DNA from: an uncultured Nitrospira sp.
GTDB lineage: Bacteria > Nitrospirota > Nitrospiria > Nitrospirales > Nitrospiraceae
Assembly (NCBI GenBank): GCA_902500995.1
Contig: CABVSR010000006.1
Span: forward strand, 110,092 to 174,091
DNA length: 64,000 nucleotides
Direction of reading: 5' to 3'
Shown: piece after piece, positions 26,394-37,803 of the stretch
Layout: each line of letters starts with the position of its first letter
Numbering within the stretch: position 1 is the stretch's first letter
Position numbers and translations under genes: made by a program
Notes under the pieces: model-generated
Told to the model about the DNA's origin: nothing
The model's input: only the letters and a program-made list of their open reading frames with translations
Database searches by the model: none

Positions 26394-29209
26394 CGGACAG
26401 CCTCGAGGCAACGGTCGCAGAGGGTCGGATGCTCCGCCGAGGCGCCCACAGCCGACCGATAATTCCAGCAGCGCTCGCACTTCGCCCCGGTCGCCTTCTC
26501 AACCGTAATCGCAAACCCGGCGCTTTCCGGCACTTGAGCCACCGCCTTGAGAACGACTTCCGACACGATAAAGAATGACGGCAGATCCTGGCCGTAGGGT
26601 TTCAAGAATTCGTATTGGCCGGCATCGGCTTCGATGATGACCCGCGCCTCCAACGGCGCGCCGATCACCTTGTCGCGTCGCTTCACTTCGAGCGCCGCCT
26701 GGACCGCCACTCGTACATCAAGCAGCCGCTCCCACCGCTCAGCCAACTTCGGATCGGCCCAGCGCGGATCGGCCTCGGGGAACATGGCGATATGGACGCT
26801 GTCGGCCTTCGCCTCCGCTCGTACGCTCTCCGGCAACGTCCGCCAAATCTCCTCGGCGGTAAAACTCAGCACCGGCGCCATCAATTTGGTCAGGGCCACG
26901 ACAATCTCGAACAGCACCGTCTGCGAGCCGCGCCGGAGCGGAGAATCCTTCCGGAACGTGTAGAGCCGATCCTTCAAAATATCGAGATACACGGCGCTCA
27001 GATCGACGGAACAAAAATTGTTCAAGGCGTGAAAGATCGTGTGGAATTCAAAGTCGTCATACCCCTTCCGCACGCGCGGGATCAGATCGCTCAGTCGCAT
27101 GAGCGCCCAGCGGTCTAATTCAGGCAACTGCTCGAACGGCACCCGATGCTGCGCCGGATCGAAATCGTAGAGATTGCTCAGCAGGAAGCGGCAGGTATTG
27201 CGAATCTTTCGATAGGCTTCGATCAGATGATTCAGGATCTCCTGGGAGATCCGAAGGTCTTCGCGATAGTCCTGAGCCGAGACCCACAACCGGAGGATTT
27301 CCGCACCGGATTGTTTGATGACATCCTGCGGCGCCACGACGTTACCGGCCGACTTGGACATTTTCCGTCCCGCCCCGTCCAACACGAAGCCATGCGTCAG
27401 CACCGCCTTGTACGGCGCCTGCCGGTCCGTGATCACGCCGGACAAGAGGGCGCTATGAAACCAGCCGCGATGCTGGTCGGAGCCTTCCAGATAGAGATCC
27501 GCCGGATACCATTGACGTGGTTTGAGCACGGCCGCGTAACTCACGCCGGACTCGAACCACACGTCCAGGATGTCGCGTTCCTTTTCGAATTCGGTCCCGC
27601 CGCATCCTTCGCATTGAGTGCCCTGAGGAAGCAGCGAGGCGGCCTGGTTAGCAAACCAGTAGTCGGTCCCATGCTGCCCGATCAAGTCCGCCACATGATC
27701 AATCACACGAGGGTGGGCCAGCACCTTGCCGCACGATACGCAGGTAAAGCCGGGAATCGGCGTGCCCCAGACCCGTTGACGTGACAGACACCAATCGGGC
27801 CGGTTTTCGATCATCCCATTGATGCGGTCGCGGCCATAGGCCGGAATCCAGCGCACCCGGTCGATCTCCGCCAACGCTTCTTTTCGCAGCTCATTCGTCT
27901 CCATGGAGACGAACCACTGCTCCGTTGCGCGAAAGATGACGGGACTCTTACAGCGCCAGCAATGGGGGTAGGAGTGATTCAGCGAGCCGTGGCCAACCAG
28001 CCGACCGTTTTCCTTCAGGCGCTCCACGATCTTCGGATTAGCCTTGAAGACATGCTGCCCGGCAAATTCCGGCACGGCCTCGGTGAATTTCCCGCCATTG
28101 TCCACCGGCGCCAGGATTTCGAGCCGCTCTCCGACGCTGGCCTTGGCATTGTGATCCAGCACCAGCAGATAGTCTTCCATGCCATGGCCCGGCGCGATGT
28201 GCACGCAACCGGTTCCCTGCTCCAAGGTCACGAAGTCGCCGAGGAGAATCGGCGAAAGACCCGTGCTCAGCGGGCGTTGCGTCTCCAATCCCTCAAATCC
28301 CTCACGGCCTTTCTTGACTGCGACGATCGTATATGTCGGCAGGTTGCAGGCCTTGGCCACCGACTCGACCAGCTTCTCAGCCATCACCAGCAATTCGTCG
28401 CCGACCAGCACAAAGGCATAGTCGATGTCGGCATGCAGGCAGACCGCCTGGTTGGCCGGCAAGGTCCATGGCGTCGTCGTCCAGATCAGCACCGACGCGC
28501 TGGTCGCTTCGACAGGGAATGAAACCAATCCGAACCTCTTGCTCAACACCGAGGGCGGACTCACGAGCGGAAATTTCACATAGACCGACGGCGACGTGTG
28601 GTCGTCGTATTCCACCTCCGCCTCTGCCAAGGCCGTCTGGTCTTGCGTGCACCACAAGACCGGCTTCAAGCCTTTGTAGACGCCCCCGCGCTCCACAAAC
28701 CGGCCGAACTCGCGGATGATGGTGCCTTCATAGGCCGGGTTCAAGGTGAGATAAGGCTCTGGCCATTCACCCAGCACGCCCAGGCGTTGGAATTCCTCCC
28801 GCTGAATCGCCACATACTTCTCCGCATATTCCTTACAAAGCTTGCGGATCGCGAGCGCGTCCAAATCCCGCTTCTTGTCTCCCAGTTCTTTCAAGACCTG
28901 ATGCTCGATCGGCAAACCATGGCAATCCCAGCCCGGCACATACGGGACGTGATAGCCCGACATGGTCTTCGATTTGACGATGATATCTTTCAGAATTTTG
29001 TTGAGGGCGTGCCCGATGTGGATCCGCCCGTTCGCATAGGGCGGCCCGTCGTGGAGAATGTATTGTTCACGCCCCCGGCGGGATTCCTGAATCCGTTCGT
29101 AGAGCTTGTCCTGCGCCCAGCGGGCCAGCATCTCCGGCTCCCGCTGCGGCAAGTTCGCCTTCATCGGGAAGTCGGTCTTCGGCAAATTGAGGGTTGATTT
29201 ATAGTCCAT
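26390..29209 (-). CDS. ileS: Isoleucyl-tRNA synthetase
   Basis: Class Ia aminoacyl-tRNA synthetase charging tRNA-Ile. The 939-residue protein has HIGH at residues 64-67, a CP1 editing domain (about 190-400), KMSKS in the segment GAGRKMSKSAGN, an anticodon-binding domain and the C-terminal zinc knuckle CERCWNYRS...CDRCLEA. This is the bacterial-type IleRS. It is coupled to lspA through a 4-base overlap. Repeat copy A lies between it and nadA upstream. Confidence 0.98.
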   Translation of the reverse strand: MDYKSTLNLPKTDFPMKANLPQREPEMLARWAQDKLYERIQESRRGREQYILHDGPPYANGRIHIGHALNKILKDIIVKSKTMSGYHVPYVPGWDCHGLPIEHQVLKELGDKKRDLDALAIRKLCKEYAEKYVAIQREEFQRLGVLGEWPEPYLTLNPAYEGTIIREFGRFVERGGVYKGLKPVLWCTQDQTALAEAEVEYDDHTSPSVYVKFPLVSPPSVLSKRFGLVSFPVEATSASVLIWTTTPWTLPANQAVCLHADIDYAFVLVGDELLVMAEKLVESVAKACNLPTYTIVAVKKGREGFEGLETQRPLSTGLSPILLGDFVTLEQGTGCVHIAPGHGMEDYLLVLDHNAKASVGERLEILAPVDNGGKFTEAVPEFAGQHVFKANPKIVERLKENGRLVGHGSLNHSYPHCWRCKSPVIFRATEQWFVSMETNELRKEALAEIDRVRWIPAYGRDRINGMIENRPDWCLSRQRVWGTPIPGFTCVSCGKVLAHPRVIDHVADLIGQHGTDYWFANQAASLLPQGTQCEGCGGTEFEKERDILDVWFESGVSYAAVLKPRQWYPADLYLEGSDQHRGWFHSALLSGVITDRQAPYKAVLTHGFVLDGAGRKMSKSAGNVVAPQDVIKQSGAEILRLWVSAQDYREDLRISQEILNHLIEAYRKIRNTCRFLLSNLYDFDPAQHRVPFEQLPELDRWALMRLSDLIPRVRKGYDDFEFHTIFHALNNFCSVDLSAVYLDILKDRLYTFRKDSPLRRGSQTVLFEIVVALTKLMAPVLSFTAEEIWRTLPESVRAEAKADSVHIAMFPEADPRWADPKLAERWERLLDVRVAVQAALEVKRRDKVIGAPLEARVIIEADAGQYEFLKPYGQDLPSFFIVSEVVLKAVAQVPESAGFAITVEKATGAKCERCWNYRSAVGASAEHPTLCDRCLEAVR

Positions 29210-29375
29210 GGTACTTACGCTGTCGGCGAAGAGCCTTCAGCGATCAGCATATCAAGAGGTTGCGAGCTTCGTCTTCGGTGATCTGGTGGAATATACCGGA
29301 AGGAAGCGAGGGGAACCAGTGGTTTGTTAGCGGCCGAAGGCATTAACAAGGTGACTGGCAGGATTTGGCTGTCTT

Positions 29376-29501
29376 GCAAGCTGTTCAGAAAGGTCGTCCG
29401 GTAAGGCCGCAGCGAGGAAGCATGTGAGGCGTACCCTCAGCGGTACGTTGAACATGCGAGCGACGCGAGAACGCCGCCGGCGGCCTTTCTCAACAGCTTG
29501 C
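29376..29501 (+). repeat. Dispersed structured palindromic repeat, copy A
   Basis: A ~125-bp imperfect palindrome. The outer 18-base arms (29376-29393 and 29484-29501) are complementary at 17 positions. It contains AGGCCGCAG and GAGGCGTAC, shared by all four copies, and an inner hairpin from GCATGT to ACATGC with a GTACC/GGTAC tip. It abuts the nadA stop codon and precedes ileS. Related copies lie at 36852-36972, 37804-37928 and (inverted) 39987-40110. Confidence 0.85.
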
Positions 29502-30604
29502 TAACTGAGCGCCATCATGCGGTCCAACGCTACCTTCGCCAATTGCTTTTCGTCGTCCGGAACGACGATCCGGTTGACGACATGGCCGTCGGCGAGATTT
29601 TCCAGCGCCCAGCAGAGGTGCGGGGCATCGATGCGGTACATCGTGGCGCATTGACAGACCGTGGAAGAAAGGAAAAACACCTTCTTGTCCGTCTGCTCAT
29701 GCTTCAGGCGATTGACGAGGTTGAGTTCCGTACCGACGGCCCAGGTGGTGCCAGCCGGTGCCGCCGTAATCGTGCGGATGATGTATTCCGTCGAGCCTAC
29801 GAGGTCGGCTTTGTTCACCACATCTTCATGGCATTCTGGATGCACAATCACCTTCACCTCGGGGTGCTGCTTGCGGAAATAGTCCACGTGGGACGGCTGA
29901 AACATCTGGTGCACACTGCAATGGCCCTTCCACAGGATCAACTTCGCCCGCTGAATGGCCTCCACAGAATTGCCGCCACGCGGCATGTAGGGATCCCAGA
30001 CGATCATCTGCTCGCGCGGGATGCCCATTTTATTCGCCGTGTTCCGGCCCAGGTGCTCATCGGGGAAAAACAGGATCTTCTCGCGCCGCGCCCAGCTCCA
30101 TTCAATGACCTTCCGCGCGTTCGACGAGGTGCAGGTCAGTCCGCCATGTTCGCCGCAAAAAGCCTTGAGGATTGCGGCGGAGTTCACGTAGACCGCCGGC
30201 ATCACCGTTTCTTCCACCGGCACCACCCGGCCCAGCGCATCCCAGCACTGTTCCACCTGTTCAATCGCCGCCATGTCGGCCATGGAGCAGCCGGCAGCCA
30301 TGTCGGGAAGAATGACAGTTTGATTGGACCGGCTCAGCACATCGGCGGTTTCAGCCATGAAGTGCACGCCGCAGAAGACCACATAGGGACGATCGGAACG
30401 CTGCTCGGCGACTTGCGCCAGAATGAGAGAATCGCCGCGGAAATCGGCATGTTGAATGACTTCATCACGCTGGTAGTTATGACCGAGCACCATGACCTGG
30501 TCGCCCAACCGGCGTTTGGCCGCACGGGTGCGCTCGAAGAGTTCTTCGGCAGACAGAGCTTGATAGTCGGTAATGGGACGGGGAAGCGTGGCGACCGTTT
30601 TCAC
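29501..30604 (-). CDS. nadA: Quinolinate synthase
   Basis: [4Fe-4S] enzyme that condenses iminoaspartate with dihydroxyacetone phosphate to quinolinate in NAD biosynthesis. The 367-residue protein shows VLGHNYQRDEV, the cluster-Cys regions VFCGVHFMAETAD, TCTSSNARK and SSTVCQCATMYRID, and HPECHEDV. The start is the GTG at 30604, 8 bases after AAAGG; an upstream in-frame GTG (30679) lies above the predicted -10 box. nadB and nadC were not seen nearby. Confidence 0.96.
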   Translation of the reverse strand: MKTVATLPRPITDYQALSAEELFERTRAAKRRLGDQVMVLGHNYQRDEVIQHADFRGDSLILAQVAEQRSDRPYVVFCGVHFMAETADVLSRSNQTVILPDMAAGCSMADMAAIEQVEQCWDALGRVVPVEETVMPAVYVNSAAILKAFCGEHGGLTCTSSNARKVIEWSWARREKILFFPDEHLGRNTANKMGIPREQMIVWDPYMPRGGNSVEAIQRAKLILWKGHCSVHQMFQPSHVDYFRKQHPEVKVIVHPECHEDVVNKADLVGSTEYIIRTITAAPAGTTWAVGTELNLVNRLKHEQTDKKVFFLSSTVCQCATMYRIDAPHLCWALENLADGHVVNRIVVPDDEKQLAKVALDRMMALS

Positions 30605-30659
30605 CTGCAGCCTTTCGGTTGATTCAAAAACTAGACCACGAGGGAACTTACACCCTGAG

Positions 30660-30689
30660 ATTTTACGACACCCTGTCACGGGTACGCAA
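30660..30689 (-). promoter_or_regulatory. Possible promoter of nadA
   Basis: On the minus strand, TTGCGT (30689-30684), an 18-base spacer and TAAAAT (30665-30660). It predicts a leader of about 50 bases before the GTG at 30604. Confidence 0.4.
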
Positions 30690-30950
30690 TGAAATGAGTC
30701 GACGCAGATGGCCTACGAAGAATGGCGGGATGGGTCAAAGGGGAAGGAGAAGCCGGTGTCTAGCAGGTAATTGATCCGGCACGGACACCTGCATGAGCGC
30801 CCGGCTCTGTGCTGGTAACGGGAGTATTAGCGCTCGTCTTTGCCATTATCCTCCGCACACTGAACACCAGGCTCGCGCAACAAGGCATGTAACATCTCAG
30901 CCTTCGTGGCATACGCCCGCAGCGCATTCAGCGACAGCAAATGTGTGAAC
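30690..30950 (+). other. Intergenic region without a recognised gene
   Basis: With the nadA leader, this makes a 346-base gap between nadA and the cytochrome gene. On the minus strand a 42-codon open stretch (about 30950-30828) reads like protein, ending ALLREPGVQCAEDNGKDER, but has no convincing start or ribosome site. It may be a gene remnant. No tRNA or repeat was seen. Confidence 0.3.
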
Positions 30951-31547
30951 CTATCGCCCCAGCGGAATGCTGAGCACAATCCCTCCCATCACGTCCTGCG
31001 GCTTGAAATCCTTCTTTGGGCTATTCGGGTGGGCATTGTGGCAGCCGACACAGGATTGCGACGCAGCTTTGTCTGCGTAGATGGCTTGAAACACCGGGGG
31101 GCCGCCGTCGCTTGTGACTGCCGTGTAGGGCTGATCGGGATTGACCAGAATTTCTGTGAGGCCGGCTCGCTCGAAGTCGGTCCTTGGCCGGTTCTTGGCA
31201 TTGATCGCCCAGTTGCTGATCAGCCGGTATTGCAGGCCGCTACGCCCCGCTGCCACGAGCCGCCCGGTTTCCAACAAATATTGAGCCGGCAGAGGAAGCC
31301 GCGAGGTCTCTCGCCAGTTTTCGGCGGCGAAGGCGATCCCCCGCATCTGCATCCGCTCGACAATATCCGTGGTGTAAAACGTGCGATCGGCCTGAATGAC
31401 GCTATGCAGATACTCCGCCACCGCCGCGGCGGGAATACAGCCGGAGGGGTCGGTGTCTTTACTTGCGGCGGCAGGCCCCCACTGGCCGAGAATCCCCATC
31501 CCGCTCACTCCCAGAAAGAGCCCAAGCCAAAACCCTCTTGTGTTCAT
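30951..31547 (-). CDS. Secreted monoheme cytochrome c with DUF3365 (Tll0287-like) domain
   Basis: A 198-residue exported protein. A signal peptide (about 1-28, ending AAASKD) precedes a Tll0287-like/DUF3365 sensor-type domain, with one haem c motif CVGCHNAHPNSP near residue 165. The start at 31547 follows GGAGG by 6 bases. Related domains occur as periplasmic redox or haem sensors and in cytochromes of nitrite- and iron-oxidising bacteria; the role here is unknown. It stands alone between nadA and the metallopeptidase unit. Confidence 0.8.
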   Translation of the reverse strand: MNTRGFWLGLFLGVSGMGILGQWGPAAASKDTDPSGCIPAAAVAEYLHSVIQADRTFYTTDIVERMQMRGIAFAAENWRETSRLPLPAQYLLETGRLVAAGRSGLQYRLISNWAINAKNRPRTDFERAGLTEILVNPDQPYTAVTSDGGPPVFQAIYADKAASQSCVGCHNAHPNSPKKDFKPQDVMGGIVLSIPLGR

Positions 31548-31682
31548 GAGGTGCCTCCGTTTCTCTGAGCGCAGTCCGTCATGCACCCAAGAAAAAATCT
31601 TACACCTGTCGATCCGGCAACGCGAGCGCCGGCGGACCGAGGCCTCAGGGCATCGGTCCGCTGACGCACCTATCCGTCCGGC

Positions 31683-33935
31683 CTAGCGAGGGACCGGCTC
31701 CTGCTCTTTCAGGCTGGACAGGGCCTCTTTGATGACCCGCATGGTGTGCTCGACATCACCGATCTTTTCTCGCTTGGCATCTCGCCGGACATCGCGGGGT
31801 TCTTTCTTCAGGACCGCTCCATGCTCCACCAGGGCCGCTCTGAACCGGCCGAGATAATATTCATAATCGGTGCGGCCCAAAGTCGCGATGGCCTGGTCTT
31901 TTTTCTCGAGTAACGCGCTCGTATAGAGCTGCCGCGCTTCTTCAATATGAGGCGCCGCGCGGCGGAGACGGCCGCCGGCTTCCTTGGCGGACGCCATTTC
32001 TCCCATGCGGTCGCCCATGTCGAGCACCTTGTAGTCTTTTGCCAGCGGCGCAGCCAAGGCCACGCGCGCATGATAGGCTACCGCACGATCGCCGAACCGG
32101 TCGCTCACTTCGCGGAGCGTATCGTTGCCTCCGCGGAGTACGGCACTCCCGTCGAAATTGAGGATCCGGCCGACCTCATCGGAAAAGAAATCCTGCGCGA
32201 CGAATTCCTCATCGTACCCGCGGGGTGGGGCGACACGAATGGTCAACGCGTCAGAAACAATGTCTTCCGTCTCCATATGGAGGGCGATTTGGATGGTGTA
32301 GTAGCCCGGTTCGGCGATGTCCCACCCGTTTCGTCCCACGGAAATGAACAGCGAATCGGTGACGAACTCGCCGGGCATGACCACTTGCGCCTGCATGTTA
32401 TGGCAATAGCGCGCAAAGGGCAGATACTGGCGAGCCGGCTTATCCCGCTTCTTGACGATGACGGTCATATGATCCGCCATGGACAACAATTCCTTCTCCA
32501 GCACCAGCGGTCGCGGTCCGATATTGGTCAGCTGGAGTTCGAGCACGACCGGCTCGAGAAACTGGTAGGTGGCTTGTGCCCGTTCGACTCGAAGGTTGAG
32601 CTTCAGCGACGGCTCCGGTGAGCTGCTCGCCTGCTCGAAACCATGGTGATCGAACCAATCGGCATTCCCCATCTGCACAAACCGCTCCGGCGCATGGCGC
32701 ATGAATACCAACTCGTTGTCGCTGAAGCGGTAGCCGAAGTCGGAGAAAAATGCCGTCTGCCCGCCCGACACGTTGTACGGATAATTCATGAAGCTGCGAG
32801 CCTCCGGCTCATTGGCCAAGGGAATCCAGGGCGTGCCCCAGTCCGGGGGGTGCTGCTTCTGCCAGGAATGCGCCAGGTTGAAGGCGTGCCCCATTTCATG
32901 GCAGGCCGTCCAGAACCGCATCCGCTCGACCCACGCAACCGGCTTGGCATCGCCGGTCGGCGCCGTGGAGATGAACGAGTCATTGAAAATCGCCGTGCCC
33001 TGACGATGGTTCGGCCCGATATCGTCGAACATGATGCCGCCCAGGTTTGTGCCTTGTTCGTGCAGCTTGGCGAAAAACACCCAGAGAGACCACTGCGCCT
33101 TGCCCGCAAATCGCGACCAGTACACCTGCATGGCATCGTGCATTTCGTTGTCGCTCCAACGCGCATTCGTGCCCGCATCGCCGATGGGCACGATGGTATC
33201 GCTCCCCGATTTCCGTACGTCGAACCCGACCCTCCGGTAGACCTCCTCGATCGAGAGCGTTTCGTTCGGCAAGGTGGCCGGACGATTCGGGTGGTCATGC
33301 GTGCCGATTTTCGTGGTGGCCGTGACTGCGGTCGCGCAGTCAAACTCAAATTCGACCGACCGGAAATAGGGTGATTTGAACGCCAGCGTTCTGGTGCGGA
33401 CCGACGTGCCGCCGCCCGACAGTCGAACCACGGCTCTGCGCTGGCTGGAGAGAAAGGTTGCCGTTGTGGTGATGTCGACCGTCGTGTAGGGGAACCCTGC
33501 GACATCGCCATCCTTAAACCAGATCGAACCGGTCCAGGCGTTCGGCCCGGATGCGGTGAGACGGGCAATCCAGTGCACACGTTTGGCCAGCACCCCGTAC
33601 AGTGTTCCGCTGGCCATCATCTGCGGATACCGCCCATCGACATCGAGGCGCAGTTCTTCGCGAAGCAGGCCCCAGGGAAGCAGTTCCTCAATTTGCCAGG
33701 GAGCGGCTGATGTGGGCACCATGCCCGGCAGCGGCTGAGGAATCGGAACGGGCTGAATCGGCAAGGGGCCAGGGGCGGGAATGGGCGGCGTCACGATCCT
33801 CGATGCCACATACAGCCCGCTCACCCGGATGCGCGGCGGCCAAGGGATAATCGGGAGAAGAGGCTCTATGCCGGGACGAGCCGCTTCGGATGCTTCGGCG
33901 AGAGACTCCTGATCAATGTGGTCATGCTCTTTCAT
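31683..33935 (-). CDS. Large zinc metallopeptidase-like protein (metzincin-type HExxHxxxxxH)
   Basis: A 750-residue protein. A Pro-rich N-terminus (about 25-75) is followed by a beta-rich region and a peptidase-like segment with HEMGHAFNLAH at residues 346-356. That has the metzincin spacing of three zinc-binding His, with Glu347 as the general base. C-terminal to this is an immunoglobulin-like beta domain (about 430-540) and a helical tail (about 590-750). No clear signal peptide is visible, so location is uncertain. The start at 33935 has GGAGGCAGAGC upstream. It follows a 99-residue partner gene by 59 bases. Function unknown; peptidase activity is inferred from the motif. Confidence 0.75.
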   Translation of the reverse strand: MKEHDHIDQESLAEASEAARPGIEPLLPIIPWPPRIRVSGLYVASRIVTPPIPAPGPLPIQPVPIPQPLPGMVPTSAAPWQIEELLPWGLLREELRLDVDGRYPQMMASGTLYGVLAKRVHWIARLTASGPNAWTGSIWFKDGDVAGFPYTTVDITTTATFLSSQRRAVVRLSGGGTSVRTRTLAFKSPYFRSVEFEFDCATAVTATTKIGTHDHPNRPATLPNETLSIEEVYRRVGFDVRKSGSDTIVPIGDAGTNARWSDNEMHDAMQVYWSRFAGKAQWSLWVFFAKLHEQGTNLGGIMFDDIGPNHRQGTAIFNDSFISTAPTGDAKPVAWVERMRFWTACHEMGHAFNLAHSWQKQHPPDWGTPWIPLANEPEARSFMNYPYNVSGGQTAFFSDFGYRFSDNELVFMRHAPERFVQMGNADWFDHHGFEQASSSPEPSLKLNLRVERAQATYQFLEPVVLELQLTNIGPRPLVLEKELLSMADHMTVIVKKRDKPARQYLPFARYCHNMQAQVVMPGEFVTDSLFISVGRNGWDIAEPGYYTIQIALHMETEDIVSDALTIRVAPPRGYDEEFVAQDFFSDEVGRILNFDGSAVLRGGNDTLREVSDRFGDRAVAYHARVALAAPLAKDYKVLDMGDRMGEMASAKEAGGRLRRAAPHIEEARQLYTSALLEKKDQAIATLGRTDYEYYLGRFRAALVEHGAVLKKEPRDVRRDAKREKIGDVEHTMRVIKEALSSLKEQEPVPR

Positions 33936-33994
33936 GCTCTGCCTCCTGTTGTGAGAAGCCACGACCGTCATGCGGCACCGATCCGGAACGCCTC

Positions 33995-34294
33995 TCACAG
34001 GTATCCGAAGGGTTCGTGTGAGAGCTTCCAGACCACTTCCCCTTCCATCGTGAGGGACAGGCCGACATAGGTCGGACGATCCACCGACACCGATTTGCGT
34101 TGAGTCACCCCCCGCTTGCTCAACACCACCTCCACCATGACCGGGCTGCGCGTCACATCGAGGTCCACGGAACCGGCATATCCGGTTTGTCGACGCGTAG
34201 TGACATCGCCATTCGCCAATGCCTCCCGAGCATCCACCAGCACGCGCACCTCGTCATGATGGAAGCCCTCCTGAAGAGCAATGTGCAGCAACAC
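33995..34294 (-). CDS. Small beta-rich hypothetical protein upstream of the metallopeptidase
   Basis: A 99-residue acidic/neutral protein starting at a GTG with GAGGTG upstream. The alternating hydrophobic pattern (VEVVLSKRG, KSVSVDRPTYVGLSLTM) suggests a small beta-sandwich. No signal peptide and no recognised family. It is the first gene of a two-gene unit with the metallopeptidase, so it could be a cofactor, inhibitor or chaperone; this is inference from position only. Confidence 0.65.
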   Translation of the reverse strand: MLLHIALQEGFHHDEVRVLVDAREALANGDVTTRRQTGYAGSVDLDVTRSPVMVEVVLSKRGVTQRKSVSVDRPTYVGLSLTMEGEVVWKLSHEPFGYL

Positions 34295-34523
34295 GATTCA
34301 CCTCGTCCGGATCGTTGCCATGGGGCGGTTGCAGGGAAGTGCTCCAACAGGTTCTCTAGAGCAAGCCGTATACCGCAGCTGACAGCAGCGCATTCAGCGG
34401 GTGCCAAAAGAAAGCACGTATTTGGAAGTCTGTGAAATACGGCGCGTCCGGCTCACCGCCTGGGAGCGGCGACACACATACCTCTCGAAGATGCGGAAGA
34501 GCGGCGGCGGCGCGGCATCTGTT

Positions 34524-34565
34524 CTCGTATCCGATACGATACGAGATCGGTATCTGATGCGATAC
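34524..34565. promoter_or_regulatory. Cluster of GATAC/GTATC palindromes, possible operator
   Basis: Five copies of GATAC or its complement lie within 42 bases. CTCGTATC (34524-34531) pairs with GATACGAG (34538-34545), and GATAC-N7-GTATC spans 34538-34554. It lies about 180 bases upstream of the TPP riboswitch in a gene-poor gap. The function is inferred only. Confidence 0.4.
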
Positions 34566-34597
34566 AAGCGCGCAGTGCTTCCCCCCGCATCCTCAGA

Positions 34598-34626
34598 ATC
34601 ATTCTGCGTCAGCATCATTCTGCGTC
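34598..34626. repeat. Tandem 13-bp direct repeat upstream of the TPP riboswitch
   Basis: ATCATTCTGCGTC occurs at 34598-34610 and again at 34614-34626, 16 bases apart (about 1.5 helix turns). It could be paired binding sites. The remainder of the 34295-34743 gap shows no convincing gene. Confidence 0.5.
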
Positions 34627-34709
34627 GTCGCTCTTGACGGTACGGTCTCTTCAGAACTCGACTCCCCGTCCGAGAGGGCCTTCCATCACTGGGCCTTCCA
34701 GCGCATTGA

Positions 34710-36851
<2,142 letters not shown>

Positions 36852-36972
36852 GGCTGGTCAAAATGGCTGCCCAGCGAGGCCGCAGGCGAATCCAAACCGG
36901 AGGCGTACCCTCAGGGGTGCGTTGAGGATTTGATGAAGCCGAGCACGAAGCCGGGAGTCATATTCAGCAGCC
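36852..36972 (+). repeat. Dispersed structured palindromic repeat, copy B
   Basis: Starts at the base after the thiC stop. It carries AGGCCGCAG and GAGGCGTAC and an inner hairpin closed by AATCC/GGATT with CGTACC/GGTGCG. The outer arms begin GGCTG and end CAGCC. The arms differ from other copies but remain largely complementary. It lies between thiC and thi4, so it is probably transcribed. Confidence 0.8.
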
Positions 36973-36990
36973 GCTGAGAGGAAAGAGAGT

Positions 36991-37791
36991 ATGGGGAAGC
37001 CAAAGCCGGCACCGTTACGCGAGCGCGATATCACCCGCCAGATTGCACGGGAATACTATAAAGAATTCGATCAGCTGATCGAGAGCGATGTCATCATCGT
37101 CGGCGCCGGCCCTTCAGGGTTGATCTGCGCCCACGATCTCGCCAGGATGGGTGTGAAGACCCTGATCGTCGAACAAAGCCTGGCCTTGGGCGGCGGATTC
37201 TGGTCCGGCGGCTACCTCATGAACAAGGCCACGATCTGCGCTCCGGCCCACAAGATCCTCAAAGAAGTGGGTGTGCCCTGTAAGCCGATCAAAGAATGTC
37301 CCGGCATGTACATGGTCGATCCTCCGCACGCGACGGGCGCGCTGATCGCGGCGGCCTATGATGCGGGGGCGAAGATCATGAATCTGACGCGCGTCGTCGA
37401 TCTGATTTTACGCCGCGAAGGCGTGCTCGAAGGGGTCGTGGTCAATAGCACCACCGCCGAAATGGCCGGGCACGATATTATCCATGTCGATCCCATCGCA
37501 TTAGAGAGTAAGATAGTCGTTGACGCCACCGGGCATGATGCGGTGGTGGTGAACCTTCTCCATAAACGAGGGCTGTACCAGCAGGTTCCGGGCAACGGCG
37601 CCATGTGGGTGTCGCGATCGGAAGAGGAAGTCATGGATCGGACCGGGGAAGTCTCTCCCAATTGCTTCGTGATCGGACTAGCCGTTGCAGCGGTGTTCGG
37701 CACGCCACGCATGGGCCCGGCCTTCGGCTCGATGTTGCTCTCAGGCCGGTACGGCGCGGAGCTGATTCACAAGAAATTGAAGAGTCGGTAA
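36991..37791 (+). CDS. thi4: Thiamine thiazole synthase, Thi4 family, His (sulfide-dependent) type
   Basis: Builds the ADP-thiazole precursor of thiamine from NAD and glycine. The 266-residue protein has a Rossmann GAGPSGL motif (residues 38-44), a GGGFWSGG loop, and a C-terminal TPRMGPAFGSMLLSG segment. Where eukaryotic suicidal Thi4 has the sulfur-donor Cys before a DP pair, this protein reads HVDP, with His165. That matches archaeal-type enzymes that use free sulfide catalytically. It replaces thiG/thiO-type thiazole synthesis and follows thiC under the riboswitch; GAGAGGAAAGAGAG precedes the ATG. Confidence 0.93.
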   Translation: MGKPKPAPLRERDITRQIAREYYKEFDQLIESDVIIVGAGPSGLICAHDLARMGVKTLIVEQSLALGGGFWSGGYLMNKATICAPAHKILKEVGVPCKPIKECPGMYMVDPPHATGALIAAAYDAGAKIMNLTRVVDLILRREGVLEGVVVNSTTAEMAGHDIIHVDPIALESKIVVDATGHDAVVVNLLHKRGLYQQVPGNGAMWVSRSEEEVMDRTGEVSPNCFVIGLAVAAVFGTPRMGPAFGSMLLSGRYGAELIHKKLKSR

Positions 37792-37803
37792 CTCACACTA
37801 CCC

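Noticed and set aside
29210..29500. Possible tRNA or small gene between ileS and nadA
   Set aside because: The structured part is repeat copy A; the rest shows no tRNA motifs or start signals.
34401..34637. 78-codon plus-strand open frame in the gap before the TPP riboswitch
   Set aside because: No ribosome site, Arg/Ser-rich composition without a recognisable domain, and it spans the GATAC palindromes. The overlapping minus-strand frame (34394-34759) is equally unconvincing.
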